Part shown: in pieces, positions 22,973-35,097 of the stretch
How positions within the stretch are numbered: position 1 is the stretch's first letter
Layout: every line of letters starts with the position of its first letter
Assembly (NCBI GenBank): GCA_958295665.1
Contig: OY282560.1
Span: 186,481,561 to 186,545,560 of the forward strand
Length of the DNA stretch: 64,000 nt
From: Tipula vernalis
Taxonomy: Eukaryota > Arthropoda > Insecta > Diptera > Tipulidae
Direction: 5' to 3'
Position numbers and translations under genes: made by a program
The notes under the pieces: generated by a model
What the model was told of the DNA's origin: nothing
Databases searched by the model: none
Seen by the model: only the letters and a program-made list of their open reading frames with translations

Positions 22973-23789
22973 ATCCATTTTTCATCGACTAATTTTCTGG
23001 AAAAAGTTACAGATAAATCGGTGAATGCAGTAAAATGTATGCGCCCGGTTTTTTTAAAAAGTAATCGATATGCCCATATATATACTTCTTACGCAATTAG
23101 AATGTAATTTATATTTTTTGTGAGCCTTGCCCCTTCTATTTTTAGATTTATCAAGTCATTATTATGCCACTGTTCCTTTTTTGTACTTGAAGGTGTTATC
23201 CTAATCCTTGCATACCTAAATTAATGTTTAAATTGAAAATCCGGAAATGCATTTAAGGAAATGTAATCGCCCATTACAAAATTTAAAATTCATGAGTTCA
23301 CATTTTCTTCAACCAACTCGCAGCATTTAAAAATATAAAAATATGTACATATTGTATATTAACGAAATTCGTAATTTCGTATGAGTTGAGTTAAAAAAAT
23401 CTGTAGGGCTGAAAAGTTCATGCCGAGACCGTGCGAGGTCTTTTACGAGGTGCAAATTTCCATGGCAGAAACGCGAGATAAAAACAACATATTCATAACA
23501 ATAATATAAAAAAACACGGTTAAGGTGTACTACTTCAGCATTATATTATATTCTCAGATGAGATTAACTTTAATATTTTTGGCTTCGACTCCCAAATGGA
23601 ATGATGAAATAATATTCAATAAATTCAACGCTGCCGTACGTAACTTGATTTACATAACGAGAGAAAGCGCATTTTGGGAAAATCGATGTAAGAGTTTTGA
23701 AAATATTATATTCTGCACCAAAATTGAAAACTATTCTTCTTAAGCGTTTCTTAATCTAGTTTTATGTAATTAATTTTGTTAATTTTAAT
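22973..23789. other. No recognised feature
   Basis: A 72-codon frame at 23525-23743 (+) has no recognisable motif. It could be the decayed 5' part of the mariner remnant that follows, but nothing shows it. Confidence 0.4.
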
Positions 23790-24225
23790 GATAAAGTTTA
23801 TTATTAGTTATCGATTGGCATCAATAACTGAATTCGGCCGAAAATATAATTCTGTAAAATATGCAGTGAAACATGAATGTGGACATGATAAAATGGCGTG
23901 GGGCTATATATCAGACGGAAATATGGACAGATTTCTCAAGGAAAATTTGATTCCAAGCTTTTTAACCCTTGGAGTGTTAAAAAGCTTGGAATTAAAGATT
24001 GTTTCGAAATTTATCAGGAGAACGATCCGATACGTTCATCTTATATTGTCCAATAATGACTTTTGTATAATTGTCTCGAAGTTATGAAAATACCACACAT
24101 CACTGGGCTTAAATATTATTGAAAATTTGTCGCTTAAGTTAAAACTCGGAATTCGAAATCACCCCATTTCCAACAAAAATGTGCCCAAAAAGCGTTGGCT
24201 GTTTGGTATTGGCTATCTTTTTGTT
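23790..24225 (+). pseudogene. Tc1/mariner transposase remnant
   Basis: Joined frames give Y-A-V-K-H-x-C-G-H-x-K-M-A-W-G-Y, equivalent to the V-K-H-G-G-G-S...W-G block of Tc1 enzymes. Then follow Q-E-N-D-P (the second catalytic Asp region, normally Q-D-N-D-P), L-L-Y-N-C and L-N-I-I-E-N-L-S-L-K-L-K, equivalent to the D-L-N-P-I-E-N-L-W block. The third acidic residue region is shifted and degraded. Only the C-terminal half of the DDE domain is present. No TIRs or TA duplications were found. Confidence 0.65.
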
Positions 24226-24752
24226 TTGTATTAATGTACTAATAAATGTATCTGCAATTAACAATTAAGTCGCTATAGCATGAGATGGAAAAAAAATTAA
24301 ATTTTTCATAATTCTCATTCAGATCGAAACTGAACTTGCAAAATTCTTGATAATTTCGCTCTTCATAATAAAAGTATTTTAATATTACAAACCGATAGAA
24401 ATCTTTTTTCAACTATATAATTATAACTATTTAAATTATTAACTACCAATATTTTAAATATATTATAATATTATTTAATGTAGTATACATAAAAAATATT
24501 TTAACTATTTAATTAAATATTTAATTTTATAATATTTGTTTTTTTTTTTTTCAAATTAATCTAAAACTAATTGTCTTAATTTTAAATGTTAAAATGAACT
24601 GAAAATTGTTAATTTAATTGTTCAATAATTAAATTTGGTTAAATAACCGAAAGAAATAATTGAATTAAAAATTTTAAACAAATAAAATAAGTAAGTTAGC
24701 AAAAAAATCGTTTTTTTCATGTTTAACCTGGCAAGCTCATTGTTTCCGCCAG
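24226..24752. other. AT-rich spacer without a gene
   Basis: Strongly AT-rich, with long A/T runs around 24400-24700. Nothing can be assigned. Confidence 0.4.
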
Positions 24753-25213
24753 GTGGCCCTATTCTGGTAATTCCCGGGGAACGGGGAATAATTTTTTTTT
24801 ACAGCAGATATTCCCAGATACATATTTCCAACTTTTTATTCCCCATTTTCTTAAAGTGCATTCTGTCAATTGGGGAATAAATATAGAGGGGAAATAAATT
24901 TAGTTGTATCAAAATTATTATAATAACTATTATTTATTATAATACTATCTTTAAAATTATTAACAGTATTAATATTATTAATTATTAATAACAACTACAT
25001 ATAAACAAACATTTTCGTTAAAAATCTATTCCCCATCAATTCATTCCTGAAATCGGTGTGGAAAAACAAACGTCAAAACTGCTGTAATGGGGAATAATTC
25101 TTTCCCAATAAAAAATCTTTCCCGAACACCAGAATACACTTTGGGGAAAAGGGAATAATACTGCAACAAAATTTAAAATTTCTATTCCCCGGGAATTACC
25201 AGAATAGGGCCAC
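24753..25213. mobile_element. MITE with about 28-bp TIRs
   Basis: The ends are inverted copies: GTGGCCCTATTCTGGTAATT, then CCCGGGGAA, at 24753, and the complement ending GGGCCAC at 25213. GGGGAATA and TTCCCC words recur inside on both strands. There is no coding content. No clear target duplication is present, so I do not assign a superfamily. Confidence 0.7.
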
Positions 25214-25502
25214 AGAAGTTGAACATTTCATATTTGGTCTAGTTAAATAAAAATGCTATGTTGAAAAAGTTAACAATTTGTAAAATATTTAAAAAGTAGG
25301 TAGAATTGAAGAGTGTTTTCCCATTTTAAGGGTGTTCCGAACTAATCGATTTCCCATTTTTAACCTTTTTTACAGATTAACTGGACTATATCATCTGTAC
25401 TTTTCTCTAGAATAAAAATTTAATACAAATTGTATTGATTATTTTCCAAAATGATTTTGAATTTCAAACCGTTTTTTAATTTAGGAATACCGTAAATCAC
25501 AC

Positions 25503-25788
25503 ACAATTTAAAAATGAAAGTTTAAAAAAGCATCAAATGTTGGTTTACAAAATATGTAAAAACATTTACATATTTTAAAAATGTATGCATAGTGCATATC
25601 GTGAACAAAAATTCGCATCATCAGTTGCTTTTATTTACTTCTTATTGAGTAAATAAAAAGCAACTGATGATCTGAATTTTACTTCACAAAATGCATTTTA
25701 CACAAATTTCTAAAATAAATGTTTTTATTTTTTATTCGTTTTGAAAATCAAAATTTTGTGATTTTTTAAACTTTCATTTTTAGATTGT
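25503..25788. mobile_element. Small palindromic element
   Basis: The outer ends are inverted (ACAATTTAAAAATGAAAG at 25503; complement with one change ending at 25788). The centre is a hairpin in which TCATCAGTTGCTTTTATTTA pairs with its inverse ending at about 25672, one base indel, around a 10-nt loop. A single-stranded copy could fold almost end to end. It carries no gene. Confidence 0.65.
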
Positions 25789-26686
25789 ATTGAAATAAAA
25801 AGCTTAGATTATTTATTTATTTAAAATAAAAACAATCTTAAAAAATTATTATTTGATCTATTTTTAATTTCATAGGATTGGGTTACGCTGTAATACAAGT
25901 TTAGCCTGCACAAACTATTTGAATATTTCGAATGCAAGGAAAAATAAATAAAATTTCGTAGAAGTAGCACAAAATTAGATAAAACCATGAATGAAATATT
26001 TTCTACGTTTTCAATTCCTTTATTCATAAATTAAATAGTTCGATGCAGAAAAGTCTATTTAAAAGTATATGTTGTGTTATGTATTTGTGCATACTACAAT
26101 ATGTATGTATAAAAAATCAACATAAACAAAACTATGTAGATATGTTTTCTTTCTCTTCTCCATACCAAATGTGGCTAATGGAATGGCTAAGCTATATGTA
26201 TATATATATATATATATATATGCTATGTTAATTTTATGTACATAATTACGAAAATACAAAAACGAAGTCAAAACGAATGAAAAATACATGAGAAATTGAG
26301 AATATGCTTTACAGTGAAGGGAATATATATTCCATTTAAAATACAATATTTCATATCATATATAAATGAATTTGTTTCCCTTACTAGACACCTAATGTTA
26401 GTACCAGAAAACAATATTTAAAGAGTGGCGCTAGGTTCGCACCGGCTTAATATTTTATTTCGGTATAATCTTTCTTATACTTTTGTGTTTTGTGGAAAAA
26501 CTCATTCAAATCAAATCTTTGAACTTAATGATAAATTAAAAAAATCCAAATTCACAAAATATTTCAAGATTTAAACTATTTGGAATTTCACAAAGCTAAT
26601 CCCCTTAAACTTAATAACGGATCAAAGCGTTAACCTATTAATCGACAATGTTTGACAATTTAAAAATTTAATCTTATCCATGTATA
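25789..26686. other. Spacer with an AT dinucleotide run
   Basis: No supported gene. A (TA)n run of about 28 bp lies at 26194-26221; the short frames over it are repeat-driven. Confidence 0.4.
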
Positions 26687-26942
26687 AGAAAACTTTCTTC
26701 TATCGGCAAACATCACACTATGATATTCTGATAGGCCTATGCGTATACTTTAATCATACTTATCCGCTAAAATTTAATAATGGGCTTACCTATTAAAATA
26801 TCGATTATTCGAAAACTTGGAAAATTGGATCTTATGCATATCTAAGAAAATAGATATACATATATAGATAATAATCGATATTTCAATAGGTAAACCCAAT
26901 ATGCAATTTTAGCGAATGAGCATGATTGTACTATACAGATAG

Positions 26943-27292
26943 TGTTGTATTTGTGGAATTTTTAATAATAACAACTATTTGTTCGAGTACGATTTATTTA
27001 TTATTTTATTTCTTCATTTCTTTGTTATTGCGCGCTGTGCGAATTATAACACAAGACTGACAAAAAATGTTAACACAAAACGAAAACAAACTAAAAACAA
27101 GAGAGTAGAGCGATGATGGTGGGGAGAGAACAAGTAACCCAGCGACCAAACGCGTCGCATGGTCACATGCTTTAGCCGCACCACCACAGCTCGCTCTCTC
27201 TGTACATTTATATATAATATAATATTCGAATATACTATACACTATAATGTTAGAATATCGCAACAGCGCATGGTATGAAATGTATTTGAACA
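26943..27292 (-). repeat. 3' LTR of the decayed BEL/Pao element
   Basis: 350 bp, bounded by TG...CA in both readings. The promoter-side part is shared with the 5' remnant at 30893-31014. AATAAA-type words near the far end are suitable for polyadenylation. Confidence 0.8.
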
Positions 27293-27403
27293 TTCTCCCC
27301 CCCCCCAACGGCTAAGGGCCCAAGGATGATCCCACATTTGTGCAAGGCAAATGGAAAAACCTAGCTAGAAAAGCTAGGGGAAAACGTATTTCCAGATCAC
27401 TAA

Positions 27404-27422
27404 GGGGGGGGGGGGGGGGGGG
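27404..27422. repeat. Homopolymer G tract (19 G)
   Basis: A run of 19 G on the plus strand lies just past the stop of the decayed pol, about 100 bp from a run of 10 C (27297-27306) that is the element's purine tract on the other strand. The exact length may be an assembly artefact. Confidence 0.6.
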
Positions 27423-27447
27423 TTGGAATGTCATGAAGCACTCGCGC

Positions 27448-30400
27448 CTACGAGTGATTGATGGAAAGAACGCAAAGTTTTTGAATAGAGCGTTCTTTGG
27501 TGCCAGCAGCTGTTCTAACGGTCACATTACGTTCAAGACCATCATGACCGGGATGAACTTCTTCGATTCGACTAAGGGCCCAACACGTCGGTGGTAGATT
27601 TTCCTCCAGTACGATTACCATGTCACCGGCCTTAATGTTTTCTTGTGGTCGATACCATTTGCTTCGTTTCTGTATAATGATACAAGAAAATCATCCTTCC
27701 AGCGATGCCAGAATGATTGAGTTATTTTTTGCTGTTGGCCCCACAGTGTGAGACGGTTGTCATTGCAATTTATTAAATCTTCTGATGGTGGATGATGCAA
27801 TAATGATCGACCAGCCAAAAAGTGACCAGGTGTAAGAGCCTCGAGTTCATTGTGATCATCAGTTAATGGTGACAGTGGACGTGAATTTAAGCACTGTATA
27901 CAGTGGTACTTCATGGATTTCACGCACGCCTCCCAAAGCCCGCCTTGGTGTGAAGCAGCAGGTGAGTTGAACCGCCAGGGTGTACCCAAATTAGCCAACT
28001 CTCGATGAGGGATTTTATTTTGCCATTCTTGATGAACACGCGTTGCAATTCCTTATTTGAACCAACGAAATTCGTGCCGTTATCGCTCCATAACTGACTA
28101 CAATGCCCACGTCGGCTGATAAATCTTGCAAAAACTTCCAAGAATGCCTCCACCGATAGACCATGAGCAAGATCCAAATGCACGGCTCGAGTTGTCATGC
28201 ATACGAAAACCACAACCCAACATTTTATGGTCGCTGGAGGTTTGTATGCTTTCGCTGCTAGTTGTCGTAGGTTCATCTGTGGCGCAAGCGTTTTACGAAC
28301 CTCAAACGGTCCTGCAAAATCGACGCCAGATACCACAAATGGAAATGATTGATTGGTTCTAGCTGGAGCTAATGAACCCATCAATTGTTTGGCGGCATCC
28401 TTCTTGAACCGTATGCAAATGACACACTTGTTTATGACTTTCTTGACTGTCGCACGTAGATTTGTTACCCAAAATTTGTGCCGAATGATGGCCATTGTCA
28501 ACTGTGTTCCACCATGGAATGTACGTGAGTGAGCGTCGGCTATGATCAACTCACAGAACTTTGATTCTGGATGAATGATAATTTGATACTTCATTTCCAA
28601 TGGCAGATTTGATTTGGCTAATCGTCCACCGACATGAACCACATGTTCACTATCGATAAACGGACACAGTTGACGCAATTTTGAGTTCGTGGAATCTCCT
28701 TTTTATTCTGTGGAGCCTTCCACTCTCAACCAAAGCATTCGATCTGTACTAAGCGGGACCAATATTTTATGACTCAGGAGTAACGTCTTTAAATGTTGCT
28801 GGTTTGACAGGTTTAACGCTATTTCCCTTTATTCTTCGAATGAACCGGAAAACAAACGCTGTTGTTCGTATCAATTTATTCAGCGTGGACGCTCTATTAA
28901 TCAGTGATTCATCATTAACCATAAAGGCTGCCACTGGAAATTCATAATAGATGTTGATATGCGCATTTAATAATCTTACCTTTGATTCGGCTTCATCAGT
29001 GTTCATGTCGTCCCCAGATAAGTTCAACCGCATATTGTTTGGCCAGTTGTTCGGTTCTTCTTGGAGCCATTGCGGACCATTCCACCATAGTTGGTAATTT
29101 TTCAATTGCATAGCAGCACAGCCTCTCGATAACAAATCTGCTGGATTCTGATCTCCAGGAATATGATGCCAGTCGTTAACATCTGAAAATGATAATATAG
29201 TAGCAGTTCGATTTGCGACGAACGGCTTTAACGCTTGCTGCTTTTTCTTCAACCAATGAATGACGATGGTTGAGTCCGTCCAGTAATGAACAGTTATATC
29301 TGACAGCTTGCATGCCTTTTGAACGAACTTGCATAAATTGACACTCATGACAGCCCCCAATAGTTCTAAACGGGGAACTGTTTGTGGCTTAATTGGTGCG
29401 ACCTTATTTCTTGATGTAATGAGACGAAAAATCACATTTCCATTATGATGAACTGTCCGAAGGTAGGCACATGATCCATATGCTGCTTTCGAGGCATCTG
29501 AAAACAAATGCAGCTGCAGTTGCACTTCTTTTGAGTAGGCTATCCATCTTGGAACGGGTATTGTTACCAATTCAGTTACGCTCTGATGAAACGATGACCA
29601 TAATTGCATTTTAGCTTCCAAATTTCTTGCATGGCAATCTTACCAGCAATGATAACTGGTGCGAAAAGTCCAGTAGGGTCGTATACTTGAGCAATTCGAC
29701 TGATGAATTGTCGTTTGGTAAAGGTTTTGTCCTTGTTTGCTGGATAATCATCGATTTTGATATAAAAATCGTCTTTGCTAGGATCCCACATCATACCTAA
29801 TATCCCGGTATTAGGTTGTAGTTCGATTTCGACGCAACTCATTTTGAACAAGTTCTTTAGCCAATTCCGAGTTACTGGTAGCCCATTTTGGTAATTCAAA
29901 TCCAGCAGAAGCTAACATTTCAATCATTTGGCTATGCAGTGTTTTTAATTCTTCCAATGTTTCAGCACCAGATAGGAAGTCATCCATGTAAAAATTTGCT
30001 AGGGTGGCCATAGAAACAGGCGGAAACCGTAGTGCTTCGTCCCTGGCGCATTGTTGTAGAGCTCGAACAGAGTTAAACCCAGCCGACGTAAACCCCCAAA
30101 TGACACAAATGATGAAATATTCCCCAATTGGTTCATTTGCTGCTGGACGAAAAAAAAATCGTTGGAAATCCCATTGATCCTGGTGGACCTTTATTTGGCG
30201 AAACATCTTCACGATATCCGCTGTCAAGGTAAATCGGTACGTTCGAAACAGCAACAACGTTTCACATAGATCAGCTTGCAATTTCTCGCCCGGCCGACGC
30301 GAAATTTTTTCTTTGATATTATATGGTATGGTATGTAGTATGACTTATCCGGACTATCTGGAGCTGGTGGAGCTGGAATCAATTGAGCTGAATCAACGTA

Positions 30401-30909
30401 ATCCCGCATGAATTCTTTATATGCAGCAGCCATTTCCGCATTTTTCTTGAGACGCTTTTCTAATCCGATGAAACGATTGAAAGCTGTATGACGAGAACGG
30501 CCAAGTGGCATTGGATTTTCCTTGAGTGGGATCATAACCACGTAACGACCAACAACTCCTCTAGTGTATGTGGACATAAAAATATATTCAGCTCGTTGTT
30601 CCTCGGCAGTACGAGGGGTATGGATGGACGATCACCTTCCGAAGTGTAACGGACTATACCGTCACCTAAGATCGATGTCCAAGTAGATACACCAACTAAG
30701 GCATCAACATGACCAGGTACAGAAAATGTTGGGTCAGCGAGTTTATCATCACAAAGCTGACTAGTAAGTGGACACCTAAACCCTTCCTGTGGATTTACAC
30801 CTGTTATCTTGTTGACAATGACGAAACGTCCCGGCATTATAGCTGATAAACCATAGCGATGACGCAACACGCAGTCCACCATGGTCATGTGCTCTCGCCG
30901 CACCACCAC
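27448..30909 (-). pseudogene. BEL/Pao pol (protease to integrase), broken
   Basis: On the minus strand the domains run in Pao order. First is the end of the aspartic protease domain (H-V-D-A-L-V-G near 30700). The RT follows, with T-A-D-I-V-K-M-F-R-Q-I and the catalytic F-Y-M-D-D (about 29980). RNase H has L-F-S-D-A-S-K-A-A-Y-G and W-T-D-S-T-I-V-I-H-W (about 29270-29500). The integrase zinc region has H...H...C-V-I-C (about 28400-28550), and its core has G-V-D-F-A-G-P-F and W-S-D-N-G-T-N-F. The DUF5641-type tail holds L-T-P-G-H-F, and a last piece ending L-S-I-N-H-S stops at 27448. Frameshifts occur near 30550, 30250, 29850, 29600, 28700 and 27950, and a small deletion is likely near 28700. 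RT and integrase active-site residues remain, but the frame is destroyed. Gag is missing. Confidence 0.9.
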
Positions 30910-31191
30910 AGCTCGCCCTCTCTGTACATTTATATATACTATAATATTCGAATATACTATACACTATAATGTTAGAATATCGCAACAGCGCATGGTGTGA
31001 AATTTATTTGAACAGATAGGCCTATCGAAAAATCATAGTGAGATGTTTGTCGATAGAAGAAAGTTTTGAGATATCGATTTTCTTAAATAATTACATTTTT
31101 CAAATTTTCTCAATAAATTTTGTCTGTTTAATTATATTTTAAATCTATTTCGCCCGAATGTATGCTTTTCGATTTTTGGTATGCCATACTG

Positions 31192-31615
31192 TTACGTTTT
31201 TGCCTTGTCAATCAAGGTTCGAATCACTGGATTGTGAATAAAAACAAAACAATTCAATTTATCACCAACGAATTTATTTATTGAACACAAGAATTATTAC
31301 ATCATAATTTATTATAATAATTCACAAAATCACTTTATATAATTTTTTGCACAATTTTACGGATCACTTATAACTTTTAAATCGCACTAAAACACTTTAA
31401 ATCAATTCTTTTTTAATCTTCACAATATCGCTTACAAAATACTAATAATCCAATTCGATATCGTTCACATTTTTTTATACAGAAACCAAACTTCTAAAAA
31501 GTGTATGACTTTTCCATTAAGAATAGTGTAGAAACATTAGAACAGTTTTATACACAAATATCTGCTATTACAAATATCTGTTAACGACACAAATATCTGC
31601 TTAACCTGATATTCA
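31192..31615 (-). repeat. Putative 3' LTR of a Ty3/gypsy remnant
   Basis: On the minus strand this runs from TGAATATCAGG to ...CGTAACA, with TG...CA ends, AATAAA words near its 3' part and a purine stretch (GTGGAGGGAACCAA) just before it. It lies downstream of the gag-protease piece, in the place a 3' LTR would have. No second copy is in the window, so the bounds are inferred. Confidence 0.5.
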
Positions 31616-31717
31616 TTGGTTCCCTCCACAATTGTTTCTGACTTTAAAGGTGGCTCTTCGCGATGGCTGACTCATCCATACCGTTGAATTTAAGTGGCAA
31701 CTCGGTCTTATCGCTAT

Positions 31718-32660
31718 TTAATACTCCCCATCCAAAATCCAATACGAAGCCATTCGCTTCATGAAGTCCATCCCCAAAATTACTTCGTCCACAATATCCG
31801 CGACCAGAACTTCGCGTGGGAAAAGAGTTTCACCGATCCTTTTGTTCACGATCATTTTCCCTTTTATCATGGCATTATTCCAATTTGCCATTCTTAATTT
31901 TAGCCCGTCAGCCAGCTGCATAGCTCCTCCGATAAAGTCTTCCCGAACAACCATGGGAGTTGCTCCAGTATTCAGCGTAATGATACACTTCCTCCCATCA
32001 ACATTGCCCTTGATTGTTACGCTGCTTCCTCCTCGTGTTACATTCGTAACAGGGATGTAAGTTATGGGCCAACCAGACGGCAAAGCCAGCTTCGGTTCGC
32101 TCAAACAAACTTGTAATCTTTCCACTTTACCGACTGTTGTCACTCGTTCAACCAATTCCTGCTTTCCTTTTAGTGCTCTTTCCACAGAAGTTGGTGATCC
32201 GTGCCGTTTTCCTCTTGCTTCCCAACAATCTTGTACAATACCCAACATCTCCTTGCGTGTCTCTGGATCTCGAATGCCGTCAATGAACGCGTCAGTTTTA
32301 AGCCTTTCCATATAATCGGCCGACGTAATGGTATGTGCTAGATGCACTAGTCGCTCGATTGCTGATGAAAATTCCTGCAGTAATTCTCCTTCCTTTTGGT
32401 AGCTGCTTTTCAATTCCATGCGCCTTCATAATTTCGAGATAGCTGTTACACTCTTGTTCCGGAATGGTTTTTAAAGCCTATGCTGCTTCACCTTTGAGGG
32501 TCACTAATAACGTCGCGACACGATGTTCATCGTTCCAATGATTATGATTGGCCGCCGTCTCAAATTGAAATTTCAAAATGACGAAAGATGTTGTTCCGTC
32601 AAATGTTGGTGGCTTTAACTTAATCGACTGGATGGTCTGAACCACTTGCGTCGTTCATTA
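31718..32660 (-). pseudogene. Ty3/gypsy gag and protease fragment
   Basis: The minus frame from about 32660 gives P-P-T-F-D-G-T-T-S, then F-E-T-A-A-N-H-N-H-W, a capsid region of insect Ty3/gypsy elements, with a stop near 32478. After a shift near 32415 it continues E-G-E-L-L-Q-E-F...I-E-R-L-V-H-L-A-H. The protease part has T-L-N-T-G-A-T-P-M-V-V, where the active-site Asp of D-T-G is Asn, and ends V-I-L-G-M-D-F. No zinc knuckle is evident between them. Reverse transcriptase and integrase are absent: the stop at 31718 is followed within about 100 bp by the putative 3' LTR, so pol is deleted. Confidence 0.75.
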
Positions 32661-33180
32661 TTATTTACGTTCGTCAATCATTATCACCAAGTTAAAGAAC
32701 TTAAATTGTCAATTCACACCAATTGATTGGTTGCGTTCTTACCTTTGCGACTGCTGGCAATCTGTTAGAATTTTTTATTTTCATTCCCAGCTATTAAACG
32801 CGACATTTGGCGTACGTCAAGGTAGTCATATTGGTCCATTATTATTTACAGATTGTTTATCAACGATCAGCATATCCTTCTATATAACAAGATGTTGGCA
32901 GAATTGAGTTCATATCCGTCCTGGGAATAATTTTTTCATTTGATGTCGCCTTTACCATACATGTTGACACCGTTATATCTAAATCATACATTATGTTGGG
33001 CTTAATTAAGCGGAACTTTGACGACTTTACTCTAATATCACTGTACGTTTCTTTTGTTCAGCTATTTTCGAATATACATCGTCAGAGATTTTTAATTCAG
33101 TGTTTCGAGTTTTTGGCTTTCACATGTCGAGAGACTCCTTTAAGAATGTTTTATTTAAATGTTTCTGTAGTAAGAACTTA
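32661..33180 (+). pseudogene. Jockey-type RT scrap
   Basis: Plus-strand frames give I-D-W-L-R-S-Y-L (about 32728), G-V-R-Q-G-S-H-I-G-P-L-L-F (about 32807-32850) and the thumb-region block H-V-D-T-V-I-S-K-S-Y-I-M-L-G-L-I-K-R-N (about 32960-33015). The Y-A-D-D block between them is not seen. It is a different copy, on the other strand, from the one at 20235-21690. Confidence 0.7.
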
Positions 33181-34779
33181 ATAGGCGACCATGTTCTGTT
33201 TACTTTCAAACGGGCGGTAATAATAATAATCGTGAGAGAATGATGTAATTTGCGATCATGCACGACATCGTGCTGGGTAGCCAGTGGCCAAATTGACCCC
33301 GTCTGATCGTCCACGTTGTCGTTCAAGACGTAAAAACTGATCGTCTGTATATGTGAGCGATAGATTTTTCCCCCAAGAGACAAATCGCCTAAATGTCTAC
33401 TATTTTATTTTACTCAGCATTTTTTGATTTTGGTAAAACGTGGGTAAAAGTTTCAATTCGGTCCTTTAATAGTTACGTTATGTTACTCGTATGTATTCCC
33501 TTTATTTTAATTTGAATTACATCCGTTCTTTTATTCAAAGGGCGCTTTCTTTTGATTAAAGTACTTGCACACCATAACAATAAGCATAACAGTAAAGTTA
33601 AATCTTAAGAAATCGCATAAAATTACTTTTATGTAAGATTTGTATACTTCCTGTTTGTTATAGAAAAAATCAAGAATAAAGCCATTGATAGTAGAACAAA
33701 TAAACCTACAGTTTTCTATAATACATAGCTTTGAATGAGAAGCCCCAAGAATTTATTATAAGCAGAATTTTACAAAAGGGAAATCTATCACGTGTTTTTT
33801 TTTGTAAATTAGGTGAGGATGACGACGATAGCAAGCATTCTTAATTTTATTTTATTGGGGCTAATTGTATGTTTTTTATTCCCCATTGTTTTATTTCGCC
33901 ATTCAACCCTCCAAAACTTTAAAAGTTTACAAGGTTTTTACACTTTTGATCATTTGTTTACAAAAAATTTCAATAAGAACACAAAATCGTTTTATAGCAA
34001 CTAAATAAAATGGATACTCAAACAAGGACGTATGTATAACAAACAAATAGTGCTATCTGAGGGTAATTTAGTGAAATTAACGATTCTACGTGTTATTCGT
34101 CTCGCCATCCTACCCCATTCTCCTCTATACAATATAATTCTAGGGAAAATGGTTCCCAAAACTGCCAAGAGTAAATTATTGTAAAAACCTGATTGCGGAA
34201 AGGATCACATGTCACCGCATTGCTTCTAACTGATTTTAACTGAGGTTTTCCGTTATTTCGAGATTTGTTATTTCAGGAATTGTCAACAACAATTCCAACC
34301 AAATTAATCTAAAGAGCTCAAAAAAGAAAACCAAATTGGCTTGATAGCAACTCCAATTTAAACATTGGGTTGATAAATGTCACATTCTTTAATTCAATAT
34401 TCGGAACGGTTTTTCAGATCCAACTAAGTTGGCATGTGTTATTGATTCTTGATAGCGTCTGTATTTGCAGCTGCATTAATGACACTTATAAATAATTATG
34501 TGAGGTCTCCAAAATCAAAGACGTTTGAAGTATTCTGTTTTCCGCCAAACATTTTGGAGAGGATCTCTTTCAAGATTCTCTCAGGATCGTACAAGTTTAT
34601 TTAATGTTTTGGTGGTACTCGTAATGACCATCATGGTTAAAATAAAGCAGATTTTTTAGAATCTTCTGTAAGAATTCTTTCGCTAAAACTCGTGCGAGCA
34701 TTTTTAATGATAATAAACTAACGATTTTTTTATTTGTAGTTCGTCTGATCTGCGGCGACCGTGCTCATTCCTCAAGCGT
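33181..34779. other. 1.6 kb without a recognised gene
   Basis: A 63-codon frame at 33813-34004 (+) starts with a hydrophobic, signal-like stretch, but it has no other support. Otherwise nothing can be assigned. Confidence 0.4.
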
Positions 34780-35097
34780 ATGCAACTTATCGTACTACTT
34801 TGCTTCTTGCATCACTTTATTTCCCATATGACTTCTTGCCTTGCTTACGGTACTGTTCCACGATATTGGAGTAGAAGTAGAGTTATTGATATCGCGGTTA
34901 GGAGGTGGTCAGGTGCCAAGCTGCTTAGGGGATTCAAGTTGGCACCTACTGTCAACTCCCAGCCCAGTTAAAAAACTCGCTCAGTCGCTAACGGTGTATA
35001 TCTGGCGCCCTCCGAATTAAGTAGCCCTATCTGTTTACTGCGGATCTCTGCAAATGCGGACATATTTTCTCCGTTACTCCTGCGATATAATATAGAT

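Larger units (their letters stand above)
26943..31014 (-). mobile_element. Decayed BEL/Pao retrotransposon with truncated 5' LTR
   Basis: GATAG flanks both sides (26938-26942 and 31015-31019), the 5-bp duplication usual for BEL/Pao. The 3' LTR is 26943-27292 (TGTTG...GAACA on plus), next to a purine tract of G10 then AGAA on the minus strand. Only about the first 120 bp of the 5' LTR survive (about 30893-31014), sharing AGAATATCGCAACAGCGCAT with the 3' LTR. They are fused directly to the protease part of pol, so the rest of the LTR, the primer site and gag are deleted. Confidence 0.85.
26687..31070. mobile_element. Inverted-repeat element split by the BEL/Pao fragment
   Basis: The left arm (about 26687-26815, with AAACTTTCTTCTATCG, CAAACATC and CACTATGAT) is matched in inverse by two pieces: 26864-26937 and, after the retroelement, 31020-31070. 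Joining the pieces across the GATAG duplication gives a continuous second arm. The centre is near 26838 between AAAATATCGATTATT and AATAATCGATATTT. So a foldback-like element was the target of the BEL/Pao insertion at 26943-31014. The outer limits are approximate. Confidence 0.65.

Noticed and set aside
27006..27308. 100-codon minus frame over the BEL/Pao LTR
   Set aside because: It lies inside the LTR and has no protein motif.
33813..34004. 63-residue frame with a signal-peptide-like start
   Set aside because: Too short and isolated. AT-rich codons give hydrophobic runs easily, and no homologue or splice context is visible.
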